A DNA stretch of 64,000 nt from Actinoplanes sp. DH11 (GTDB lineage: Bacteria > Actinomycetota > Actinomycetes > Mycobacteriales > Micromonosporaceae): NCBI RefSeq assembly GCF_020873875.1, contig NZ_JAHWGU010000015.1, forward strand, positions 62,001 to 126,000, written 5' to 3'. How positions within the stretch are numbered: the first letter of the stretch is position 1; each line of letters starts with the position of its first letter. The notes below the pieces were generated by a model that did no database searches, was not told where the DNA came from, and saw only the letters and a program-made list of their open reading frames with translations. This document shows, piece by piece, positions 28,246 through 37,145 of this stretch. The position numbers and the translations under genes are program-made.

Positions 28246-31200
28246 CGATCGGCTGCTCGGCCGTCGTCTCGTCCAGCGCCGCCGCCTTCGCCAGCACACC
28301 CTGGATCTCCGGGTTGTTGCGCGGATAAGGCCCCCACCCGTCCCGCAGCACGTGGATGTAGACCGACTCCAGGCACACCCCGATCCGTTCCGCCAGGTCG
28401 GTGTCCTCGGGCGCGCCCAGCCGGACCGCCCGCGCGAAGTGGTCGAGCGCCTCCATGTACCGCCCCTGGTCGAAGCAGCACCGCCCGGCGTTCTCGTGCA
28501 CCACACTGCGCACCGCCGCCGACACGTCCGCGTCCACCGCGCGCTGGAACAGCCGATCCGCCTCGATGAAGTCGCCGCGCAGCCGCAGCACGTGCGCCAG
28601 CTCCGCCTGCGCGATCACGATGGACTGCAGGTCCTTGGCCGACTCGGCGTGCGCCAGCGCCAACCGGCTCGCGGCCGCCGCCATCCCCAGCTCACCGAGC
28701 AGGCGGTAGACCTCCGCCCGCACACTGAGCAGCCCCGCTTTGACAATGTTGTCGGCCTCGTCGGCGAGCGGCCCGTCAAGCCGTTCCCCGAGCTCCCGCA
28801 ACGCGTCCCGGTCATCCACGACCTCACGCAGCGTGGCCCCGTCGAGCCGCCACCGGATCGCTGACAGGTCGGCGGCGGTCAGCGGCAGGTGCGGCGCCAG
28901 CAGTGGCGGTGCGTCCGCCTGCTCCCCGCCTGCCTGCTCCCCGCCTGCCCGCTCGGCGCGGGCGGTCCCTTCAGCCGGCGTCGTGCGGGCATCACCCGAT
29001 GTGGTCCCGGCCCGGTCGTCGGTGGCTTCGGATCTGCCACCTTCGGCCGTGCCGGCGCGGGTGTGCTCGGCCCCGGTCTCGCCCTTGACGGCTGCGGCCT
29101 CGCTTCTTTCGGCCGTGGTGTTGCCGGTTGCCGCCCGGTCAGTTGTGGTGTCGCCGGTTGCGGCCGTGTCGGTAGCCGCCTTGTCCGGTGCGGCGTTGTC
29201 GGCTGCGGCTCTGTCGCCTGCGGCGTTGCCGGCTGCGGCTCTGTCGGCTGCGGCCTTGGCGGCTCCGGCCTTGGCGGCGAACCAGCCGCCGCCGAACGCC
29301 GTGTCCGCATACCGCCGGGGTTCGGTGTCCGGCCCGCTGAGCTCCAGCTTCGCGATCGGCTTGAGGTTGTGCCAGGTACCGTCCGCGTCCATGTAGGGCG
29401 CGTCCGGATCCACCACACCATCAGCCTGCGAGTTCTCCGGAGCACCGCCGCCCTGCATCCCGTCGCGGCCCGAGCCGTCGTCGCCCGCCTGGCCGTCGCC
29501 CGCCTGGCCGTCGCCCGCCTGGCCGTTGCTTGCCTGGTCGTTGCTTGCCTGGTCGTTGCTTGCCTGGTCGTTGCTCGCCTGGCCGTTACTCGCCCGGCCC
29601 TCGCTCGCCCGGCTGTCCTCGCCTTGGCGGTTGTCTGCCGAGGCGCCGCCCGGTGCCTGCTGCCCGGCCGCGGGCTCTCCCGTCCGCGACGAACCCTCGT
29701 CCCGAGGTCCAGGCTGAACCGGAACCGTGACCCGCCGGTCTCCCAGCGGCACGGTAGGCCCGTCCGCGGCCACCCGCGGCCGCCCGACCGCCGGCCACAC
29801 ATCCACCGGCCCGGCACCGTCACCCCGCACGGGGACGCCCGGGTGACCCTCGCCCGGCCCGGTCATGCCGGCACGGTGTCCACCACCCTGGTGCGGAACG
29901 GTTCCGTGCGCCGGTCCGCCCGTGGTCGGCTCCGCCCACGCGCCACTCTGAGCTGCGATGCTCCCGGTCTTCTGGGCGGGGATCCTGCCATCACCGGGTG
30001 CGAGGTCACCGGCATGGGTGGGCCTGCGGCCACTCGAATCAGCGACATCACGGCCGTCGATGCCGTGCTCCGCCGCCCCGGCAGCCACCGGCTGGCGCAC
30101 TGCGCCGTCAGCCGGCGACCCCTGGGCCGCGCCGCCAGGCATCGGCCCCTCGGCCGCGCCGTCAGGCTTCTGACCGTGCGCTGTGCTGGCGGCTACCGGG
30201 CCCCGCGCTGCGTACTCAGCCGACAAGCCTCGTGGCGCACCGTCAGGACCTGGGACAGCCGTCGTGCCGGCGGTTGCGGTCTCCGGCACGGGCGCGACGG
30301 GTCCTCGCGGGAATCCGTTGCCGGCCGTGGCAGGCGCGGGAAGCCTTTCGTCCGGAATGCCGTGCTTGTGCCGGGCATCCGCCGCGTCGGGCGCGTTTCG
30401 GGAACCCGCCGCGTCGGGCGTGTTCTGGGAACCCGCCATACCAGCCGCATTCTGGGAAGCCGCCATGCCGGGCCTGTTGTCAGAACTCGCCATGCCCGGC
30501 GCGCTTCGCGCACCTGACGCAGGGGGTGTGTGCCGGCCGTCCGGGACGGGCCACCCGGCCTGACCGGCGGGGGGCGGCTGCCAGCCCGGCGGCATCGGCT
30601 GCGTTGCGGGCAGCACCTGGCGTGCGGGCGGCGGCTGCCATCCCGAAGGCTGCGGCGAATGAGCCTGGACGTCGGGCGTCCCGCCTGCCTGCCGCTCCTC
30701 GGGGACCCCGGCGTTCTGCGGGAACGCGTAGCGATCGCCGTTCGTGGCGTTGCTCTGCCGCGGAACCGCCCGGTCGTTCTGCGCAGCGTCGGCCTGCCAG
30801 GGCGTGGCCGGGACGGCCCGGTCGTTCTGCGCGGCTTCGGGCTGCCAGGACGTGGCCGGGCTGCCCGATACCGCAGCGGACTGCGGTGGCGCGATGTGCG
30901 GTGCTGCCGGTGCCGGCTGCGGGAACGCGGACTGACCGCCCTGCCACGCCCGGGAATGCTCGGATTCGGGCCGGCCGTGCTGCGGCGTACCCATCACCTG
31001 TCCAGGCTCAGGCTGCCGCACCGCCGGCGGCCAGGCGGTCGCCGCGTTCGGCTGAGCGATGCTACCGGGCTGGCCGGGGACGTCTACCCGGCCCAGGGTG
31101 CCGTTTTGTTCTACTTCGCCGCTTTCGCGGTAGTGACCCGCGTGCCGGACAGAGCCGGGCTGGCTGACCGAGCCGGGGTGGTCGGCAGGACCGGGGTGGC

Positions 31201-34200
31201 TGGTCGAGCCGTGCTGGACGGCCGGGCCGGGGAAGTTCGGGCGGCCCGGAGCCTGCGGCGGGACCACCCGGTCGGGGCGGCCTGTCGCGGGGTCGGCCGG
31301 GGGACGGGCCGGCGGTGGCCAGGCTGTCGCCGCTGCCGGTACCGCTCCGGACACCTCCGGCGACCGGGAGGCCCAGCCCGCCGGGGAGGTCGGGCGCGAA
31401 CCGGCCGGCGGCTGATGCACCTCGTCCGGGACGATCGACCAGGGTCCGTCGCCGCCGGCTACGACCACATGGGCGGTACGCGGTGACTTCCGTGAACGCT
31501 GATGCGGCACGTCGGGGTCGCCGGCCGGGTACGGTGCCGGAACTGTCGGCCGGCCGGCCGGCGACGCGGGGAATCCGTACCCGTGCTGTCCGCCCGGCTG
31601 GGTGTGCGAAGCGAATCCCGTCTGGCCGGCGTTCGCGGGTTGCTGGGCGAAACCTTGGCCGGGGTGCGCGGCCTGCGGGGCGAAGCCCGGTGCGGCGTGC
31701 GTGGGCGGAGTGCCGGGACCCGGTTGACCGGTGTGCGCGGACGGACCGCCGGGGGAGTGGTTTCCGCGCGGCTCGGCGGCCGGGTCGGGGATTGCCGGAC
31801 CGGCAGGCGCGGCCGGGAACGGCGGTGCGGCGGGACCGGCCGGAGACACCGGGCGCTCGCGAGTGGCCGACCGATCCTCAGTGCCTGCGCTGCCGGGATC
31901 GCCCGGCCGGGTTTGGGCTCCCGCGTTGCCGGGATCACCCGCCCGGTCCTGAGCGCCTGCGTTGCCGGGATCACCCGGCCAGTCTTGAGCGCCTGCGTTG
32001 CCGGGATCACCCGGCCGGTCCTGAGCGCCTGCGTTGCCGGGAACGCCCGGCCTGTGCTGAGCGCCGGCGTTGATGGGGGCATCCGGGCGTTCGGCGCCGG
32101 CGGGAGCATCCGGCCGGCCGTAGGCGCCGGCGGTGGCATCGGGTCGCCCATGGGCACCGGAACGCTCCGGACCGGCCGGACCGGCCGGGGCTGCCGGTGA
32201 TCCGGGTGCGGCGTGCGCGGCCGGGCGGTCCTGGGCGGCCGAGCCGTTGTGAGTGGCCGGCTGGGATGCCAGGTCGGTGGGTGCGCCGGGATGCCGGGTG
32301 GTGGCCTGCTCGGTGGTGGCGTCGACCGGTTCCGCGGCGGCTGCGGGGTGCGGCCGGGACTGAGGGGCGCTGCCGGGTCGTGCGGGGACCGTCGGGCGGC
32401 CGTTCGCCGGGGACGCCGCGGGACGGGCCGGTTCGGACGGCGGCTGGACACCGTTCGGGCCGATCACCCGGGCCGGGGCCACGGGCGCCGGTGCGGCGAT
32501 CACCCGCGGTGTCACCGGCGGATCGGCCTTGATCACGCGGGGGACCGGGGGCGGCGCGGAACGGCTGACGACCTTCGGTGCCGACGGGTTCTCCGGACGT
32601 CGCAGGACCCGGGGTGTGCCGTCGTCGTCCCGCCCGCTCGAACCGTCGGCGACCTGCTCGGCGGCCGGCGGCTGATCCCTTTCGGTCCGGGAACGCTCGG
32701 GAGCGCGCTCGTCGGCTCGTTCGGCGGTGCGCTCGCCGGCTCGTGCTGGCGCCCAGCCGTCGGCTCGTGGCGGCGTCCAGTCGTCGGTTCGCGGCGCGTC
32801 CGTGCCGGTGCCGATCGTCTCCCGGTCGTCGTGGCGTACGCCCTCCGGGCGCCGGACCCCGATCGTCGGCATGCTGAGCATGCCGTCGCCGTCGAGGAAG
32901 TCGTCGCGGGCCGGCATCGCCGACCGTCCGTCGCCGGATGCCCACCGATCATCGGCGGCCGAATCGGCGGGAGCCCGGCCGTCGGCGGGAGCCCGGCCGT
33001 CGGCGGGAGCCCGCCCGTCGGCGAGAGCCCGCCCGTCGGCGGCAGCGCGGCCGTCGGCCGAGGCTCGCCCTTCAATCGAACCCGAACCCGAACCTGGAGC
33101 CGAATCTGCGAGCGGGTCCAAGGCCGGCACCGAAGCCGGACCGGAACCCGGGACCGACGCGGAACCAGCACCATGGACCGGCGCGGAACCGGAAGCAGGA
33201 ACCGGCGCGGAACTGGAACCCGGTACCGAGGCTGAGCCGGAAGCAGGGACGGAGGCCGAACCGGAGGCTGGGGCCGCGACGGAGCCGGAAGCCGGGATCG
33301 AGGCGGAACCAGAGGCCGGAACAGAGGCGGCACCGGAAGCGGAAGCCGCGGTACGTCCGTCCGCGCCCTCGCGCCGCTCGTCCCAGTGCTCGCCGCGCCG
33401 GTCGCCGTAGGCGGAGGAGGAAGCTGCCGCAGCGGGCCGGTACAGCTCGTAGGCGTCCGTGTCCGGCACCTGGGCCCGCCCGGCCGCGGACACGTCGTCG
33501 CGCCGGGTGCGCCGGGGTTCCTGGTCCCGGTCGTCGCGCCGGGTACGCCGCCCGCCCACCGGCCGGATCGGGCCGAAGTCGTCGTCCGCCCAGTCCCGGC
33601 CACGGCTGTCCGGGCGCTCGTCGTAGCGGCCGTCGGCACGGTCGGGGAAACGGTCGTCGTGCCGGCTGTCGGGACCGTCGGGGGAACGGTCGAAGGAACG
33701 GTCGTGGTACCGGGTGTCGGCACGGTCGGCGGCACGGTCGTCGAAGCGGCCGGCGGAGCGGTCGTCGTAACGGCTGTCGGCACGGTCCAGGGAGCGGCCG
33801 GCATGGCGTTCGTCGTCGTGGCGGGCGCCGCGCCGCCCGTACCCCTCGATGTCGCTGTCGTCGTGGAGGGCCGGAGCGCGACGCGCCCCGCGGCGATCCC
33901 CGTCGCGGCGCCCGCGTCGTCCGGATTCGAGGTCGGCGGCGCTGCGGCCGCGGTCGTCCTCCCAGTACTCGTCGGAGCCCAGTTCGATGGTCCGGCCGTC
34001 CGGCGGCAGGCGGCGGGTGTCGTCCTCCCACTGCTCGTCGTGCCGGCGGGCGGCGCGGCGGTCCCGGGAGACCGGGGTGCCGCGGCGCAGGTCGGGCCGG
34101 GCGTCCGGGTCCTGGATCGGGAAGTCGGGTTTGTCGAAGTCGACGCCGAGTTCGGGGCGGTTGAAGTCCACGTCGTCGAACTCGTTGCCGGCCAGGTTCG

Positions 34201-34435
34201 GCTTCGAGGTGTCGATCGGCACGAAGTCCGGGTCGTTCAGCCAGCTCGGCCGCTGGTCGTCGAAGGCACGGTGGGCCTGCGGCGTGTCCGCGCCGGCGCG
34301 CGTGCGACGGGTCGGGATGACCGGGTCGGGCGCGGTGCGTTTGACGTACGGCCTCTCCTGGATGACCGCGGACTGCGGCATGAACGAGTACTCGCTGTAC
34401 TCGTCCTCCCAGTATTCGTCGTCCTCGAAGCTCAT
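28232..34435 (-). CDS. Giant low-complexity protein with C-terminal TPR-like domain
   Basis: This predicted protein has about 2067 residues. The ATG at 34435 is chosen because MSFEDDEYWEDEYSEYSF begins typical protein-like sequence, unlike the upstream frame. Residues 1-110 are acidic and aromatic, and a DEYWED motif recurs near residue 155. Then come Arg/Asp-rich repeats, Ser/Ala/Gly/Val/Pro repeats, ADGRAP repeats and about 1300 residues rich in Pro, Gly, Ala and Gln that look wholly disordered. Later there are QASND/QAGDG and AAADRAATGN repeats, a short conserved-looking YMDADGTWHNLKPIAKLELSG, and a helical C-terminus of ~230 residues with TPR features (GLLSVRAEVYRLLGELGMAAAASRLALAH; ENAGRCCFDQGRYMEALDHFARAVRLGAPEDTDLAERIG). 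No signal peptide or membrane helix is visible. Function unknown; a scaffold is plausible. Frame integrity over 6.2 kb of GC-biased repeats argues that it is translated. Confidence 0.75.
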   Translation of the reverse strand: MSFEDDEYWEDEYSEYSFMPQSAVIQERPYVKRTAPDPVIPTRRTRAGADTPQAHRAFDDQRPSWLNDPDFVPIDTSKPNLAGNEFDDVDFNRPELGVDFDKPDFPIQDPDARPDLRRGTPVSRDRRAARRHDEQWEDDTRRLPPDGRTIELGSDEYWEDDRGRSAADLESGRRGRRDGDRRGARRAPALHDDSDIEGYGRRGARHDDERHAGRSLDRADSRYDDRSAGRFDDRAADRADTRYHDRSFDRSPDGPDSRHDDRFPDRADGRYDERPDSRGRDWADDDFGPIRPVGGRRTRRDDRDQEPRRTRRDDVSAAGRAQVPDTDAYELYRPAAAASSSAYGDRRGEHWDERREGADGRTAASASGAASVPASGSASIPASGSVAAPASGSASVPASGSASVPGSSSAPVPASGSAPVHGAGSASVPGSGPASVPALDPLADSAPGSGSGSIEGRASADGRAAADGRALADGRAPADGRAPADGRAPADSAADDRWASGDGRSAMPARDDFLDGDGMLSMPTIGVRRPEGVRHDDRETIGTGTDAPRTDDWTPPRADGWAPARAGERTAERADERAPERSRTERDQPPAAEQVADGSSGRDDDGTPRVLRRPENPSAPKVVSRSAPPPVPRVIKADPPVTPRVIAAPAPVAPARVIGPNGVQPPSEPARPAASPANGRPTVPARPGSAPQSRPHPAAAAEPVDATTEQATTRHPGAPTDLASQPATHNGSAAQDRPAAHAAPGSPAAPAGPAGPERSGAHGRPDATAGAYGRPDAPAGAERPDAPINAGAQHRPGVPGNAGAQDRPGDPGNAGAQDWPGDPGNAGAQDRAGDPGNAGAQTRPGDPGSAGTEDRSATRERPVSPAGPAAPPFPAAPAGPAIPDPAAEPRGNHSPGGPSAHTGQPGPGTPPTHAAPGFAPQAAHPGQGFAQQPANAGQTGFASHTQPGGQHGYGFPASPAGRPTVPAPYPAGDPDVPHQRSRKSPRTAHVVVAGGDGPWSIVPDEVHQPPAGSRPTSPAGWASRSPEVSGAVPAAATAWPPPARPPADPATGRPDRVVPPQAPGRPNFPGPAVQHGSTSHPGPADHPGSVSQPGSVRHAGHYRESGEVEQNGTLGRVDVPGQPGSIAQPNAATAWPPAVRQPEPGQVMGTPQHGRPESEHSRAWQGGQSAFPQPAPAAPHIAPPQSAAVSGSPATSWQPEAAQNDRAVPATPWQADAAQNDRAVPRQSNATNGDRYAFPQNAGVPEERQAGGTPDVQAHSPQPSGWQPPPARQVLPATQPMPPGWQPPPAGQAGWPVPDGRHTPPASGARSAPGMASSDNRPGMAASQNAAGMAGSQNTPDAAGSRNAPDAADARHKHGIPDERLPAPATAGNGFPRGPVAPVPETATAGTTAVPGPDGAPRGLSAEYAARGPVAASTAHGQKPDGAAEGPMPGGAAQGSPADGAVRQPVAAGAAEHGIDGRDVADSSGRRPTHAGDLAPGDGRIPAQKTGSIAAQSGAWAEPTTGGPAHGTVPHQGGGHRAGMTGPGEGHPGVPVRGDGAGPVDVWPAVGRPRVAADGPTVPLGDRRVTVPVQPGPRDEGSSRTGEPAAGQQAPGGASADNRQGEDSRASEGRASNGQASNDQASNDQASNDQASNGQAGDGQAGDGQAGDDGSGRDGMQGGGAPENSQADGVVDPDAPYMDADGTWHNLKPIAKLELSGPDTEPRRYADTAFGGGWFAAKAGAAKAAADRAAAGNAAGDRAAADNAAPDKAATDTAATGDTTTDRAATGNTTAERSEAAAVKGETGAEHTRAGTAEGGRSEATDDRAGTTSGDARTTPAEGTARAERAGGEQAGGEQADAPPLLAPHLPLTAADLSAIRWRLDGATLREVVDDRDALRELGERLDGPLADEADNIVKAGLLSVRAEVYRLLGELGMAAAASRLALAHAESAKDLQSIVIAQAELAHVLRLRGDFIEADRLFQRAVDADVSAAVRSVVHENAGRCCFDQGRYMEALDHFARAVRLGAPEDTDLAERIGVCLESVYIHVLRDGWGPYPRNNPEIQGVLAKAAALDETTAEQPIVTPR
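29476..29610. repeat. 15-bp tandem repeat array (9 units)
   Basis: Nine consecutive 15-bp units of the form GGCCGTYGCYYGCCT lie inside the giant gene and encode the minus-strand QASND, QASNG and QAGDG pentapeptides. The period is a multiple of three, so unit gain or loss keeps the frame. Confidence 0.85.
31883..32062. repeat. 36-bp tandem repeat array (5 units)
   Basis: Five 36-bp units begin at 31883, 31919, 31955, 31991 and 32027 and share a GCCTGCGTTGCCGGGATCAC core. They encode a 12-residue GDPGNAGAQDRP-type repeat in the giant protein. The middle units are nearly identical, indicating recent expansion. Confidence 0.88.
32971..33060. repeat. 18-bp tandem repeat array (5 units)
   Basis: Five 18-bp units related to GAGCCCGGCCGTCGGCGG encode ADGRAP/ADGRAL hexapeptides of the giant protein on the minus strand; the first two units are identical. 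Confidence 0.85.
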
Positions 34436-34840
34436 GCGGCGGCCCCGAACCGGCCCGGGGGGAATCCACTGCCCCAATGCCGCATCCGCGCCACCGTCCT
34501 CACCCCTGTCCCACCTCCGCGCACCGGTGCCCGCCCCTCGCGCCCCGATTCGATGCCTGCCACGTGGTGGATGTGGAAGGTTAATCACGGATTTGCGTAG
34601 TGCGCTACCGCGCTGCGGACCTCTGTCACGGAACCCGCGTAGTGCCTGCGGGGACCGATTGTCCCGGCGCCGCAGCCCGCCGGGAGTCGTCGATCGTCGG
34701 GGTATACGTCCGCCGGGCGCTTCCGGTTCACCGCTTCAGCAGTGAGTATGCCGAAGATCCACCGGGGTGTCGCGCGCGGCGTCACCGATCCGCACGATCA
34801 ACGAGGATCACTGACTGATGGTGACGGTGGCCGTGCCGAC

Positions 34841-34878
34841 TTAAGGGCTTTTTAAGGCTCCTCTCAGGACAGCTAAGG
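34841..34878. promoter_or_regulatory. Direct-repeat array TTAAGG with 10-11-bp period
   Basis: TTAAGG (34841-34846), TTAAGG (34852-34857), CTCAGG (34863-34868) and CTAAGG (34873-34878) are spaced 11, 11 and 10 bp, one helical turn apart. Direct repeats with this period are the usual binding sites of OmpR/PhoB-type response regulators. The local AT richness stands out from its surroundings. It lies about 405 bp upstream of the giant gene's start. Confidence 0.5.
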
Positions 34879-35114
34879 ACTTGTGGGTGACCCTGAACAG
34901 GTGACGCCCCGGGGTGGCGAAAGACACTCACGTTCCGCACGGATCAAGGGGGGTCGACCTGGCACGGTTGGTGCAGCACCCGGAATGACTCCCCGGCCGG
35001 CGGCCGCCGCCCCCCAGTTCAGCGGCCGCCCCGCGCCCGAGACGACCCGCGGGGGACAACGCCCCCCGATGTTTCTCGTGGGAGACGGATTACGGCGCGA
35101 TGCCGGGACGAGGG

Positions 35115-35146
35115 ACGGCGGCGGGACCACACGGTCCCGCCGCCGT
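35115..35146 (-). terminator. Terminator hairpin after the PPOX gene
   Basis: A perfect 14-bp inverted repeat (35115-35128 and 35133-35146) with an ACAC loop lies about 70 bp beyond the stop of the minus-strand PPOX gene. It could act in both directions; no T-tract follows on either side. Confidence 0.65.
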
Positions 35147-35217
35147 TCCATTCCCCGGGCCGGCGGCGGCGTGTTCGTGGGGCCGCCGCTGGCCGAACCG
35201 GTCACACACTCATCGAC

Positions 35218-35637
35218 TCACTCCGGGTGGGGGTCAGCGGCGAGTGAGGCCGAGCCGAGGATCCGGGTGACGGTCACCTCGATGACGACCCGCTTCGGGT
35301 TGGGGCGGGGTGTGCGGTAACGCTTGGCGTACCGCTGCTCCGCCTCGGTGACCGCGTCCGGGTCGTCGCTGACCACCGCGAGGCCTTCGACGGTGCTCCA
35401 CCGCGGGCCGTCGACCTGGCAGATCGCCACCCGCTGCTGACCGCGCCGGATGTGCCGGACGTGCGCCGACGTGCTGGACGAGATGATCCGGGCCAGCCCG
35501 CTCTCCGGGTCGAGGGTGGCGCCGACGGCCACCACGTGCGGCGATCCGTCGGTTCGCAGGGTGGTGAAGGTGCAGAGGTGGCGTTCGGTCCAGAAGGACA
35601 GCAGGGCCGGGGAGTCAAGGGGAATGGGGCCGCTCAT
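35218..35637 (-). CDS. PPOX-class F420-dependent oxidoreductase-like protein
   Basis: A 139-residue split β-barrel protein of the pyridoxamine 5'-phosphate oxidase-like superfamily. RHLCTFTTLRTDGSPHVVAVGATLD followed by a THVRHIRRGQQRVAICQVDG-like strand and WSTVEGLAVVSDDPDAVTEAEQRY match the TIGR03618 (Rv1155-like) F420-binding group of actinobacteria. The reaction is probably an F420H2-dependent reduction of an unknown substrate. It lies 26 bp downstream of the DUF2252 gene on the same strand, so the two are probably co-transcribed. Confidence 0.82.
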   Translation of the reverse strand: MSGPIPLDSPALLSFWTERHLCTFTTLRTDGSPHVVAVGATLDPESGLARIISSSTSAHVRHIRRGQQRVAICQVDGPRWSTVEGLAVVSDDPDAVTEAEQRYAKRYRTPRPNPKRVVIEVTVTRILGSASLAADPHPE

Positions 35638-35663
35638 CCCCGTACCCTAAGCCGCGTCTGATC

Positions 35664-37085
35664 TCAGGCCGGCTCGGCGGGCAGCGCGCCGCGCCGCACC
35701 GCCGCGACGAGGGCCGCGTGGTCGCGTTCCACCTGGTCGGCGTAGGCGCGGGCGAACCGGCACAGCGATTCGTCCAGTTTGTCGCTGCTGCCCACGTAGC
35801 CGGCGATCAGGGAGGCGCCGCTGGTCCGGGCGTGCGACTTGGCCAGCAGGTAACCGCAGATCCCGGCGTAGTCGGCGAGGGCGCCGGCGTTGATGTCCTC
35901 GATGACGATGGCGCCCTTCATGTCACGGAACTGGCGCACGTAGAACTGCTGGTCGCCCACCGTGGTCCAGCCGAGCAGCGGGTCGCTGACCGTCTGCAGC
36001 GACTGCTGGTACTCCACGACGCGCTGCCCCTGGTGCCGGTGCCACGCGATGGCGCCGTGCTGATGTTTCGCGATGACCGACCGGCGGGCCTGCTTGAGCT
36101 GCAGGAAGACCACGTCGTCGGGGGTGCTGCCCTCGCAGAGCGCGACGTACGCCCGGAGCCCCACCGATCCGACGCCGACCACCTTGTGCGCGATGTCGAC
36201 GATCCGGTAGCCGCCCAGGATCCGCGCCCAGTGCGGTTTCAGCGTGTTCAGGTAGCCGTCGAGCGCTTCGGAGAGCCGTTCCCGCTCGGCGTCGTCGATC
36301 CGGGTGATCAGCGGGGGTTCCTCGATCAGCCGGGCGGTGCCGTCGTGCCGTTCGGTGAAGCGGGGCAGGGCGCGGTCGCTGGTCCGCCGGCGGGCCCGGC
36401 GGGCGGCCCGTTCGATCTCCTCGCGGAAGCTGGCCCGGCTCGCCGCCGACCGCATGGCCGCGACGTTGAGCTGGTCGAACGAGCGGGCCAGCAGCGGCTG
36501 CTCGGCCCGGTACGCGATCTGCTCGCGGTACTCCTCGACGCAGTGCCGCACCGCGTCGCCGCAGGCGCCGTCCCGGAATCCGTTGACCCGGCCGGCGACG
36601 TAGACGCTCACCACGAGCCGGCGCAGGTCCCACTCCCAGGGGCCGGGGTGCGCCTCGTCGAAGTCGTTGAGGTCGAAGACCAGCTCCCGCTCCGGTGAGG
36701 CGTAGAAGCCGAAGTTGCCCAGGTGGGCGTCGCCGCAGATGACCGGGGTGATGCCGGTGTGCGGCAGGCCGGCGAAGTCGTCGGCCATCAAGCCGGAGGT
36801 GCCGCGCAGGAACGCGTACGGCGAGGCGATCATGCGGCCGATCCGGACCGGGATGAGCTGCGGGACGCGGCCCAGGTGGGATTCGACAACCTGGGCGACC
36901 GGGTCGGGCCGGTCGGCGGGTGCGCGCCAGTGCGCCATGTCCGAACGAGGGGAGTGGTCGCGCAGCGAGCGGCCCAGCTCGTATCGTTCGGCGCGGGGTG
37001 CCGCGGCGCGGCGCAGCGAGGTGAACCCCTCGTCGTTTACGCTGCCCAGCACGACGGGGCCGGCGGGTCTCGGTGACGCTTCCAT
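35664..37085 (-). CDS. DUF2252 family protein (kinase-like fold)
   Basis: A 473-residue DUF2252 protein. The motifs CGDAHLGNFGFYASPERELVFDLNDFDEAHPGPWEWDL resemble the catalytic HGDxxxxN and metal-binding IDxxD motifs of aminoglycoside-phosphotransferase-like kinases, so it may phosphorylate a small molecule; no substrate is established for the family. FLRGTSGLMADDF near the start and VGVGSVGLRAYVALCEG are also family-typical. ATG 37085 is chosen: a TACGCT hexamer lies eight bases upstream and suggests leaderless transcription, and the long upstream frame is antisense to the LacI gene. Confidence 0.85.
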   Translation of the reverse strand: MEASPRPAGPVVLGSVNDEGFTSLRRAAAPRAERYELGRSLRDHSPRSDMAHWRAPADRPDPVAQVVESHLGRVPQLIPVRIGRMIASPYAFLRGTSGLMADDFAGLPHTGITPVICGDAHLGNFGFYASPERELVFDLNDFDEAHPGPWEWDLRRLVVSVYVAGRVNGFRDGACGDAVRHCVEEYREQIAYRAEQPLLARSFDQLNVAAMRSAASRASFREEIERAARRARRRTSDRALPRFTERHDGTARLIEEPPLITRIDDAERERLSEALDGYLNTLKPHWARILGGYRIVDIAHKVVGVGSVGLRAYVALCEGSTPDDVVFLQLKQARRSVIAKHQHGAIAWHRHQGQRVVEYQQSLQTVSDPLLGWTTVGDQQFYVRQFRDMKGAIVIEDINAGALADYAGICGYLLAKSHARTSGASLIAGYVGSSDKLDESLCRFARAYADQVERDHAALVAAVRRGALPAEPA

Positions 37086-37093
37086 CGCTGCTG

Positions 37094-37099
37094 AGCGTA
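37094..37099 (-). promoter_or_regulatory. -10 element of the DUF2252/PPOX operon
   Basis: On the minus strand TACGCT ends eight bases before the ATG at 37085; there is no ribosome-binding site in between. Confidence 0.4.
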
Positions 37100-37145
37100 C
37101 GTCCGGGGCGAACAAAGCGCGCGCGGGGCTCGTTAAATAGCCGGT

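Larger units (their letters stand above)
34436..35217. other. 782-bp gap upstream of the giant gene
   Basis: I find no convincing gene here. Short open frames on both strands (for instance 34585-34785 minus, 34883-35320 plus) lack ribosome sites and protein-like composition. The gap contains a four-copy direct-repeat array at 34841-34878 and a strong hairpin at 35115-35146. The stretch 34880-35110 could be a plus-strand untranslated RNA or simply the long regulatory region of the giant gene. Confidence 0.6.

Noticed and set aside
29476-29610. Regular repeats suggesting a CRISPR or satellite array
   Set aside because: The units are contiguous 15-mers without spacers, in frame with the giant gene, so they are coding tandem repeats.
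28889-34600. Long plus-strand frames opposite the giant gene (for example 28889-30517, 32213-33235, 33386-34600)
   Set aside because: They are mirror frames of the repeat-rich minus-strand gene. They lack ribosome sites and fragment into many overlapping pieces, whereas the minus strand has one continuous frame ending in a TPR-like domain.
34585-34785. A 66-residue minus-strand frame upstream of the giant gene
   Set aside because: No start signal or protein-like composition supports it. It would lie in the leader region of the giant gene.
34880-35110. Riboswitch or rnpB/tmRNA gene in the long gap
   Set aside because: I looked for recognisable conserved cores of c-di-AMP, cobalamin and TPP elements and of rnpB and saw none.
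34883-35320. A 145-residue plus-strand frame in the long gap
   Set aside because: It has no ribosome site, reads through the terminator hairpin and overlaps the PPOX gene antisense.
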